From Phycisphaerae bacterium (lineage in GTDB: Bacteria; Planctomycetota; Phycisphaerae; UBA1845; Fen-1342): a stretch of DNA of 7,109 nucleotides. Below the pieces are notes generated by a model. It saw nothing but the letters and a program-made list of their open reading frames with translations, made no database searches and was not told the DNA's origin. Positions 1 to 5,230 of this stretch are shown here, in pieces. The translations under genes and the position numbers were made by a program. The stretch covers positions 1-7,109 of the forward strand of contig JALSRY010000756.1 of NCBI GenBank assembly GCA_026984555.1, given 5' to 3'. Every line of letters starts with the position of its first letter. Position 1 is the first letter of the stretch.

Positions 1-1377
1 GCGCGCCTGCACATGGTTGGCATCGGCGGCAGCGGTATGTCCGGGCTGGCGGCCGTGCTGCTGCGGCGGGGGGCCCGCGTGAGCGGAACCGACCGGCGTT
101 CATCGGTGCTGCTCGACCACCTGGCGCGCTGCGGCGCGCGGATTTCGACGGTCCAGGAGGCGGCGGCCATCCCCCCCGATACGCAGACGCTTGTCGTCTC
201 CGCCGCCATTCCGGCCGATCATCCCGAGGTCGTCGAGGCGCGTCGGCGGCGGATCCCGGTCATCAAGTACGCGCGTCTGCTCGGTGCGCTGATGGCTCAG
301 CACGAGGGCATCGCGGTCGCCGGCACGCACGGAAAAAGCACGACGACGGCGTGGCTGGCGTACACGTTGCGCAGCGCGGGGTGCGATCCGAGCTTCGTGG
401 TCGGGGCCGAGGTGGGGCAGCTCGGCGGGGGCAGCGGCGTCGGCGACGGACGGCACTTTCTGGCCGAAGCGTGCGAGTACGACCGGTCGTTCCTCAACCT
501 CCACCCCCGGGCAGCGGTGATTCTCAACATCGACGAAGATCACCTCGATTGCTACCGCGACCTGGCGGCGATTACCGATGCGTTCGCCGATTTCGCCCGG
601 CTCGTGCCGGCAGACGGGATCCTGCTGCTCAACGGGGACGACGCCAACAGCCGGCCCATCGCGGCGGTGGCCACCGCCCGGGTCGAGACCTTCGGCCTCG
701 GGCCAGCGTGCCACTGGCGAGCCGCCGACCTGCGACTCGACCGCGGCTGTCCCGAGGCGGCGTTCTTCGAGGGGGGACGGCGGCTCGGCCGGGTGCGGCT
801 GGGGTTGGCGGGCCGGCACAATGTTTTCAATGCGCTGGCGGTGACGGCGTTGGCTCGCCACGCGGGCGTGCCGTGGTCGCGGGTGGCCGAGGGGCTGGCG
901 GGTTTTCGCGGTGCACGGCGGCGCCTGGAGGTGCGGGGCACTTTCGCCGGCGTGACGATCGTGGACGACTACGCGCACCACCCGGCGGAAATCCGGGCGA
1001 CGTTGCGGGCGGCCCGCGAGCGGTTCGATCCACGCCGGCTGTGGTGTGTGTTTCAACCGCATCAGCATTCGCGCACACGGTTCCTGCTGTCGGATTTCGC
1101 GCAAAGCTTTGCGCTGGCGGACCGGATCATCGTGCCGCGTATCTATTTCGTCCGCGACAGCGAACGGGAGCGGCAGGCGATCTGCGCGGCCGACCTCGTG
1201 GAGCATATCCGCGCCGCGGGTGGTGAGGCCGAGCACACCGCCGATTTTACCACGATCGCGGATACGCTGGTCGCCGCGGCCCGGCCGGGGGACCTGGTGA
1301 TGACGATGGGCGCCGGCGACATCTGGAAGGTGGCCGATGAGCTGGTTCAGCGGCTTGGAAGCAATCGTCCGCACTGA
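1..1377 (+). CDS. murC: UDP-N-acetylmuramate--L-alanine ligase (MurC), 5' end cut by window edge
   Basis: Cytoplasmic Mur ligase that uses ATP to add L-alanine to UDP-MurNAc, the first amino acid of the peptidoglycan stem. The frame is open to base 1 and reads ARLH before the Met at 13. MurC proteins usually have a short lead before the HxVGIGGxGMSG nucleotide-binding loop, so the real start is probably just upstream and 13 is an internal Met. Counting from that Met: VGIGGSGMSG at 2-11, ATP P-loop GTHGKST at 104-110, MurC signature EACEYDRSF at 152-160, NIDEDHLD at 172-179, GRHNVFNALA at 267-276, DDYAHHP at 318-324, FQPHQHSRT at 347-355 and GAGDIW at 433-438. All three Mur ligase domains are therefore present. 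The 458 visible residues are close to the usual 450-490. The EACEYxxSF and DDYAHHP blocks favour MurC over MurD, MurE, MurF or Mpl. It is the first visible gene of a coupled murC-murB-ddl-ftsQ run, and its last 41 bases also encode the start of murB. Confidence 0.97.
   Translation, partial: ARLHMVGIGGSGMSGLAAVLLRRGARVSGTDRRSSVLLDHLARCGARISTVQEAAAIPPDTQTLVVSAAIPADHPEVVEARRRRIPVIKYARLLGALMAQHEGIAVAGTHGKSTTTAWLAYTLRSAGCDPSFVVGAEVGQLGGGSGVGDGRHFLAEACEYDRSFLNLHPRAAVILNIDEDHLDCYRDLAAITDAFADFARLVPADGILLLNGDDANSRPIAAVATARVETFGLGPACHWRAADLRLDRGCPEAAFFEGGRRLGRVRLGLAGRHNVFNALAVTALARHAGVPWSRVAEGLAGFRGARRRLEVRGTFAGVTIVDDYAHHPAEIRATLRAARERFDPRRLWCVFQPHQHSRTRFLLSDFAQSFALADRIIVPRIYFVRDSERERQAICAADLVEHIRAAGGEAEHTADFTTIADTLVAAARPGDLVMTMGAGDIWKVADELVQRLGSNRPH
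1325..1330 (+). promoter_or_regulatory. Shine-Dalgarno sequence for murB
   Basis: GGAAGG lies six bases before the ATG at 1337, inside the murC coding region. It supports a murB start that overlaps the end of murC by 41 bases, so ribosomes would initiate murB before reaching the murC stop. Confidence 0.7.
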
Positions 1378-2221
1378 CGTTCCGCTGCGCGACCATACCT
1401 GGTATCGCCTGGGCGGGCCGGCCCGCTGGTTCTGTCAGCCGCGCGACGAACGCGAGCTCGCCCGGTTGTTGGCGCGCTTGCGCGACGCGGGTATCGCCTG
1501 GCGCGTGCTCGGCGGCGGGGCCAACGTGATCATCCGCGACGAGGGGTTTTCCGGGGCGGTCATTCGCCTGGCCAGTGGGGCGTTCGAGGCGATTCGATTC
1601 GAGCCGGAGGGCGTCGTGGTCGCGGGGGCCGGCGCCGACCTGCCCCGGCTGGTGCGCGCGACGCTGGACCACGGGCTGGTGGGGCTGGAAGCGCTCGCGG
1701 GTATTCCGGGCACGGTGGGGGGCGCCGTGCGGATGAACGCGGGCGGGCGTTACGGGGAGATTGGGCGGTTCGTGCGGTTGGTGCGTGTGATGGAGCGCGA
1801 CGGAACGCTGGTCGATCGCTCGGCGTCGGAGGTGGGTTTTGCTTATCGGCACTCGCAGCTTGCGGGGTGTGTGATTCTCGCGGCGACGTTGTCGTTGCGC
1901 CCGGGTGACGCGGAGGCCGCCCGCCGGCGTCACCGCGCCATCTGGATGGAGAAGTATGGTTCCCAGCCGGCGTTGGCCGCTCGCACCTCTGGATGTGTGT
2001 TCAAGAACCCTCCGGGCGCGGCCGCCGGCCGGCTGCTGGATCAGGCGGGGCTCAAGGGGACGCGCATCGGCGGGGCGGAAATCAGCCGCCGACACGCCAA
2101 CTTCATCGAGGCGCACGATGACGCAACCGCTGCCGATGTGTTACACTTGATTACGCTCGCGAAGGAACGTGTACGCGCGGCGACCGGCATCGAGCTGGAG
2201 CCGGAAGTCGAAATCTGGTGA
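1337..2221 (+). CDS. murB: UDP-N-acetylenolpyruvoylglucosamine reductase (MurB)
   Basis: FAD- and NADPH-dependent cytoplasmic enzyme that reduces UDP-GlcNAc-enolpyruvate to UDP-MurNAc, the substrate of MurC. The 294 residues match the usual length of the shorter (type II) MurB proteins. Visible blocks: HTWYRLGGPAR at 20-30; FAD-binding VLGGGANVIIRD at 58-68; LEALAGIPGTVGGAVRMNAG at 117-136; FAYRHS at 168-173 with the substrate-contacting Arg171; SGCVFKNP at 218-225; the AGLKG/IGGAEIS/HANFI run at 237-257; and LEPEVEIW at the C-terminus with the family's conserved Glu (290). Cys220 occupies the proton-donor position that is Ser in E. coli MurB. A substitution between these two residue types is chemically plausible and need not mean loss of activity. 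The start at 1337 is chosen because of the Shine-Dalgarno sequence six bases upstream and the normal spacing to the conserved HTWYRLGG block. The gene overlaps murC by 41 bases and ends four bases before ddl. Confidence 0.97.
   Translation: MSWFSGLEAIVRTDVPLRDHTWYRLGGPARWFCQPRDERELARLLARLRDAGIAWRVLGGGANVIIRDEGFSGAVIRLASGAFEAIRFEPEGVVVAGAGADLPRLVRATLDHGLVGLEALAGIPGTVGGAVRMNAGGRYGEIGRFVRLVRVMERDGTLVDRSASEVGFAYRHSQLAGCVILAATLSLRPGDAEAARRRHRAIWMEKYGSQPALAARTSGCVFKNPPGAAAGRLLDQAGLKGTRIGGAEISRRHANFIEAHDDATAADVLHLITLAKERVRAATGIELEPEVEIW
2217..2221 (+). promoter_or_regulatory. Weak Shine-Dalgarno sequence for ddl
   Basis: GGTGA, overlapping the murB stop codon, lies four bases before the ATG at 2226. 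It is short and close, so initiation probably relies on coupling to murB termination. It still favours 2226 over the in-frame GTG at 2169. Confidence 0.35.
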
Positions 2222-2225
2222 ACGG

Positions 2226-3164
2226 ATGCCCGCCACAGACCATGCCAACGCCGCAAACGCGCGACGGGACGGGGGTTTGCGCATCACGGTACTAGCCGGT
2301 GGTCCGAGCGCCGAGCGTGAGATCAGTCTTGCGTCGGGTGAGGCCATCGCCGCGGGGCTTCGGCGCCGCGGGCACGAGGTGTTTCTGGCCGACATCGGTC
2401 CCGACGACCTTTCGGCGCTCGATCATCCGGCCGATGTGGTTTTCCCGGCGCTCCACGGCACGTTCGGGGAAGATGGTACGCTCCAGCGCATCATGGAGGA
2501 GCGGGGGCTTTGTTTCGTGGGCTCGGGTTCGCGGGCGTCGTCGACCGCGATGGACAAGGTGGCGACCAAGCGGGTGGCCGATGGGCTCGGCATCCCGACG
2601 CCGGAGTACGAGGTTGTGGAGCCGGGCGGGCAGGCGGCGCTTTCGGTTCCGGTGATCGTCAAGCCGGTTTCGCAGGGCAGCAGCGTCGCGACGACGATCG
2701 TGCATGCACAAGCGGAGCTCACGCCGACGGCCCGCCGCGTGGCGGAGCAGTTCGGACGGGCCTTGGTCGAGCGTTTCATCGAAGGCGCGGAGATCACGGT
2801 GGGTGTGCTCGGAGGGCGAACGTTGCCGGCGATCCGCATCCGTCCGGGCAAGGAGTTTTACGATTTCGAGGCGAAATACGAGGACGCGCATACCGAATAC
2901 CTGCTCGACACGGGGGTTTCCCAGGTTGTACTGGACATGGTGGCGCAGCAGAGTCTGAAACTTTTCCGGACGCTCGGTTGCCGGCACTTGGGCCGGGTGG
3001 ATTGGATGGTGGGTTCGGACGGCGCGCCGTGGTTTCTGGAAGTCAATACGCTGCCGGGGTTTACGAGTCACTCGCTGGTGCCCAAGGCCGCTGCCGCCGT
3101 GGGGCTCGATTTTGATACGCTGGTCGAGACGATCGTCAGGATGGCGTTGGAGGATCACGGATGA
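2226..3164 (+). CDS. ddl: D-alanine--D-alanine ligase (Ddl)
   Basis: ATP-grasp ligase that joins two D-alanines into the dipeptide later added by MurF to the stem peptide. From the ATG at 2226 it has 312 residues, near the roughly 306 of E. coli DdlB. Blocks seen: VLAGGPSAEREISLASG at 22-38; ALHGTFGEDGTLQ at 75-87; MDKVATK at 109-115; VIVKPVSQGSSVA at 143-155 with ATP-contacting Lys146; FYDFEAKY at 211-218; GRVD at 256-259; FLEVNTLPGFTSHSLVPKA at 270-288. Asp259, Glu272 and Asn274 match the Mg-binding residues of the family. The Lys217-Tyr218 pair in the omega loop is the pattern of true D-Ala-D-Ala ligases, whereas VanA-type D-Ala-D-Lac ligases differ there. About 17 weakly conserved residues precede the first conserved strand. 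A GTG at 2169 in the same frame would add 19 residues lying over the conserved MurB C-terminus and has no well-spaced Shine-Dalgarno sequence. The gene overlaps ftsQ by ATGA. Confidence 0.97.
   Translation: MPATDHANAANARRDGGLRITVLAGGPSAEREISLASGEAIAAGLRRRGHEVFLADIGPDDLSALDHPADVVFPALHGTFGEDGTLQRIMEERGLCFVGSGSRASSTAMDKVATKRVADGLGIPTPEYEVVEPGGQAALSVPVIVKPVSQGSSVATTIVHAQAELTPTARRVAEQFGRALVERFIEGAEITVGVLGGRTLPAIRIRPGKEFYDFEAKYEDAHTEYLLDTGVSQVVLDMVAQQSLKLFRTLGCRHLGRVDWMVGSDGAPWFLEVNTLPGFTSHSLVPKAAAAVGLDFDTLVETIVRMALEDHG
3149..3153 (+). promoter_or_regulatory. Shine-Dalgarno sequence for ftsQ
   Basis: GGAGG inside the end of ddl, seven bases before the ATG at 3161. It is a strong match at good spacing and fixes the ftsQ start at the ATGA overlap with the ddl stop. 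Confidence 0.8.
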
Positions 3165-4099
3165 GCCGGTCTGTCCGCAAGAAGAAAGGCCGCAGCGCGC
3201 GTGCGCGGCCATCCGCCGGTCATGGTCGATCGGCGGCGGTTTCCGTGGCGTTGTTGTGGCTGGTATCGCTGCTGGGGGCGGGCTACGGGCTGCACCGGCT
3301 CGATCCGTATGTTCGACGAAACAACCGGGTGCCGACGCGGATCGAGTGGTCCGGGGTTCCGCAGTGGTTGACCGAGCCGTATTGGAAGCACATTCTCGCT
3401 CGGCTGGAGAACCGCGTCGCGCTCGATCCGCTGACGGATCCGTACGATGCGCATGTGTGCGAGTACGTGGGCCGACGGCTGGCGGGGTCGGCGTGGGTGG
3501 AACGCGTGCGGCGGGTGTCGGTACAAGCCGACGGTCGCGTGGTGGTCAGCGCGGAGTTTCGCAAACCTTTCGCGATGATCGAGAGGAACGGCGTCGCGTA
3601 CTTGGTGGATTCTGCCGGCGTTCGGCTGCCGATGGGGTTTCGTTCGCGGAGTGTGAATCGCGAAGGGTGGCTCGTGATCGAAGGGGTTGCGGCCCGTCCG
3701 CCCGAGCCGGGTCAGCGGTGGATTGGGCGCGATGCGGCGGGCGGTTTGCGCCTCGCCCGGTTTCTGGTGAACGCGGAAGAGTCCGGTAACCTGACATTTC
3801 GCAAGGAGATCGTCGCGATCGACGTGAGCAATTTCGATGGGCGGCGGGATCGGCGGGCGGGCGATTTGCAGATCGTGGTGCGAAACCCGCAATGTCTGAT
3901 CCACTGGGGACTTGCGCCGGGGGAGGAAGGGGGCGTTGAGGCGTCGCCGCAACGGAAACTGGCGATGCTCAACGCGTTGTACGCCGCTCGGGGCGGGTTT
4001 CCGGACCGGCCGATCGACGTTCGTTCGGCGGACGCGATCCTGCTCGGCAACCGGGCCGATACGGCCGTGCGCGCGACGGGAGGGGGCAAAAGGTTCTGA
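3161..4099 (+). CDS. ftsQ: FtsQ/DivIB-like cell division protein with POTRA domain
   Basis: FtsQ is a bitopic inner-membrane protein whose periplasmic part scaffolds the FtsB/FtsL and septal synthase complex. The 312 residues show the expected architecture: a very basic cytoplasmic tail (RKKKGRSARARP, 6-17), one membrane helix at about 25-45, then an extracytoplasmic region. Residues about 57-120 fit a POTRA domain, starting RIEWSGVP and ending in SAWVERVRRVSV (110-121), which resembles the PWVxxAxVxR block of FtsQ. The run VVVSAEFRKPFAMIERNGVAYLVDSAGVRLP (in pieces, 127-157) matches the FtsQ beta region with its ER-PVA and LVD-DG pattern, and IDVRSADAILL (285-295) matches the late IDLR block. 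Position directly after murB-ddl with an ATGA overlap is the classic dcw place for ftsQ and carries much of the call, because this family diverges fast. No ftsA or ftsZ follows: the next gene is an unrelated membrane protein. The alternative is another POTRA-type membrane protein. Confidence 0.85.
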   Translation: MSRSVRKKKGRSARARPSAGHGRSAAVSVALLWLVSLLGAGYGLHRLDPYVRRNNRVPTRIEWSGVPQWLTEPYWKHILARLENRVALDPLTDPYDAHVCEYVGRRLAGSAWVERVRRVSVQADGRVVVSAEFRKPFAMIERNGVAYLVDSAGVRLPMGFRSRSVNREGWLVIEGVAARPPEPGQRWIGRDAAGGLRLARFLVNAEESGNLTFRKEIVAIDVSNFDGRRDRRAGDLQIVVRNPQCLIHWGLAPGEEGGVEASPQRKLAMLNALYAARGGFPDRPIDVRSADAILLGNRADTAVRATGGGKRF

Positions 4100-4139
4100 T
4101 CCGATCGCGCGGCCTGCGACCGGGCGGGCGGGAAACGCA

Positions 4140-4145
4140 TAGAAT
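4140..4145 (+). promoter_or_regulatory. Possible -10 element upstream of the seven-helix protein gene
   Basis: TAGAAT matches TATAAT at five of six positions in an otherwise GC-rich gap. I find no good TTGACA-like -35 at 16-18 bases upstream. If real, transcription would begin near 4151-4152 and leave a leader of about 60 bases before the start at 4214. Alternatively it would give a leaderless message beginning at the in-frame ATG at 4151. Confidence 0.3.
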
Positions 4146-4201
4146 GCACCATGAAGCGCCGACGTGGCGCGTGGCGTGCGCCGGTTGTCCGTGGTGGCAG
4201 T

Positions 4202-4206
4202 GGAGA
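4202..4206 (+). promoter_or_regulatory. Shine-Dalgarno sequence for the seven-helix protein
   Basis: GGAGA, seven bases before the ATG at 4214. It decides in favour of 4214 over the in-frame ATG at 4151, which has no recognisable Shine-Dalgarno sequence. Confidence 0.6.
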
Positions 4207-4213
4207 CGTGGGC

Positions 4214-5047
4214 ATGTCGCCTGACAAGATGTTATACGGTCTGTTCGATTTCGCGCGCGACCAGTTGACGCCGCCGCCCGGATACGAGTGGGCACCATTT
4301 GCCATCATGGCCGCCGTGACGCTGGTGGGGCTGCTGGTGCTGCTGCGCGGGGCTCGGTGGGCGCCGGGGCTGGCGGCGTTGGCGTTTGTCGGGATTGGCG
4401 GCGGAGCGGGGGTTGCGCTCGCGCGCGCGGTCGGTACGCCGCAATGGCCCACGGTGGCCGTCACCGCCGTGGTCGGGGGCGTGCTGGGGGTCGCGTTGTT
4501 CCGGTTCTGGCAGGCGCGGGTGTTGGCGACGTGCAGCGTGCTGGCGGCGTTTTCAGTGTATTACGTGCGAACGCTTACCGTACCCGTGGACAACTGGTGG
4601 TCGGCGTCGGCGGACCCGAACTTCGTCTCGCTCGATCCGGCCGGCACGGTCGTCGGCGAGGCCCGTACCACCGCCTGGGTTCGCCTCCAGGAGCTTTGGA
4701 GCTACCTCGTCGAGCACGTTCCCGGCTTTACTGGCCATGTATGGATGATTCTGCTGATCGCCGGCATCGGTGGCCTGGTGATCGGGCTGTTGCTGCCGCG
4801 GCTTTCCCGTGCGCTGTGGGCGGCTACGCTCGGCACGCTGCTGGCCGGCGTCGGGGTCGCGGCGTTGTTGCACGACTTTCTCCCGGCGGCGCTCGACTGG
4901 TTCCTGGCGGACAACACGCGCGCCTGGGCCATCGTCGCCGGCGTGTGGGCGGTTTCGGTGGTGGTGAACTTTCTGTCGGCGGGTAAGCGTAAGGCCGGCC
5001 GAAGACCCCGACCCGCCAAACCCGAACCGGAACCCGCCACGGCTTGA
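4214..5047 (+). CDS. Unrecognised seven-helix integral membrane protein
   Basis: I do not recognise this 277-residue protein. Hydrophobic stretches suggest seven membrane helices at about 28-45, 50-71, 79-98, 103-121, 176-195, 199-219 and 237-255. Loop charges fit one topology: RGAR, RFWQAR, PRLSR and the basic tail (KRKAGRRPRPAK, 258-269) inside; the acidic loop about 122-175 and HDFLPAALDWFLADN (220-234) outside. That puts the N-terminus out and the C-terminus in. The tail ends in a Pro/Glu-rich PEPEPATA. Helices 2, 3, 5 and 6 are Gly/Ala-rich with GxxxG-like spacing, which suggests tight packing. No catalytic motif, transporter signature or nucleotide-binding site is visible. The helix count and glycine pattern loosely recall the TM7S3/TM198-like (DUF4203) group, but this is only a resemblance. 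The start at 4214 rests on a Shine-Dalgarno sequence. An ATG at 4151 would add 21 residues with a basic stretch (KRRR) that conflicts with an N-out topology. It has its own gaps on both sides, so it may be a separate transcription unit between ftsQ and batD. Confidence 0.85.
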   Translation: MSPDKMLYGLFDFARDQLTPPPGYEWAPFAIMAAVTLVGLLVLLRGARWAPGLAALAFVGIGGGAGVALARAVGTPQWPTVAVTAVVGGVLGVALFRFWQARVLATCSVLAAFSVYYVRTLTVPVDNWWSASADPNFVSLDPAGTVVGEARTTAWVRLQELWSYLVEHVPGFTGHVWMILLIAGIGGLVIGLLLPRLSRALWAATLGTLLAGVGVAALLHDFLPAALDWFLADNTRAWAIVAGVWAVSVVVNFLSAGKRKAGRRPRPAKPEPEPATA

Positions 5048-5062
5048 GCCCGCGCAGCCGTG
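5038..5062 (+). terminator. Weak hairpin spanning the stop codon of the seven-helix protein gene
   Basis: CACGGCT (5038-5044) and AGCCGTG (5056-5062) are perfect 7-base complements separated by 11 bases, with the TGA stop in the loop. There is no adjacent T-run; a pyrimidine-rich stretch ending in TTTT comes only about 20 bases later. It could help end transcription or protect a 3' end, but it is not a textbook intrinsic terminator. Confidence 0.3.
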
Positions 5063-5230
5063 CGTGCGCGTGCGTCTTCTCATTTTGGAGCGGCTGGTTC
5101 GAGCTCGCTCGCATTCTTCAACGAGGGCAGGCGCGGGGTGGTCGTCTCCGAACGCGCGCGTGCGGCCAGCGGCCTGTCCCGCCTCGCGATCGCACCCGGA
5201 CGGGTTCACGCGCGGCGTCTACGATGTAGT
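5048..5230 (+). other. Intergenic region upstream of batD with alternating purine-pyrimidine tracts
   Basis: No gene is evident in these 183 bases. The frame of batD is open back to a GTG at 5060, but the residues encoded before 5231 look like no signal peptide or domain. The region holds alternating pyrimidine-purine tracts at 5059-5075 and 5152-5164, a 9-base direct repeat GCGCGTGCG at 5066-5074 and 5156-5164, 8-base palindromes CGAGCTCG (5100-5107) and GCGATCGC (5186-5193), and a -10-like hexamer at its right end. Confidence 0.5.
5220..5225 (+). promoter_or_regulatory. Possible -10 element just upstream of batD
   Basis: TACGAT keeps the four most informative -10 bases (T, A, A and T at positions 1, 2, 5 and 6) and ends five bases before the ATG at 5231. 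That spacing would place the transcript start at or very near the start codon. No Shine-Dalgarno sequence is visible before 5231 or 5240, which fits a leaderless message. The best -35 at 17 bases (CGGACG) is poor. Confidence 0.25.

Larger units (their letters stand above)
4100..4213 (+). other. Intergenic leader between ftsQ and the seven-helix protein gene
   Basis: This 114-base gap has no convincing terminator behind ftsQ, since no T-run follows a stem. It contains a -10-like TAGAAT at 4140-4145. It also contains three short complementary segments: GCGCC (4156-4160), GGCGC (4166-4170) and GCGCC (4178-4182). The middle one can pair with either outer one, with loops of 5 or 7 bases. A Shine-Dalgarno sequence follows at 4202. 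In DNA this GC-rich such stems can arise by chance. Confidence 0.5.

Noticed and set aside
1..12. A murC start at the ATG at position 13
   Set aside because: That Met sits inside the conserved HxVGIGGxGM block, and the frame is open to the window edge, so the true start is most likely outside.
100..1374. Long open frame on the - strand opposite murC (424 codons)
   Set aside because: The composition is that of a shadow frame (Arg/His/Pro-rich), no motif is visible, and it lies opposite a textbook MurC.
2169..2225. GTG at 2169 as an upstream ddl start
   Set aside because: It lies inside the conserved C-terminus of murB, has an AAGGA only two bases away, and adds a basic stretch not seen in Ddl. 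The ATG at 2226 fits the family length better.
2292..3212. Open frame on the - strand opposite ddl (306 codons)
   Set aside because: Same reasons: shadow composition and a fully conserved Ddl on the + strand.
5060..5230. GTG at 5060 as an upstream batD start
   Set aside because: It would add 57 residues without a signal peptide or domain ahead of what already looks like a signal peptide. The open frame is explained by base composition.
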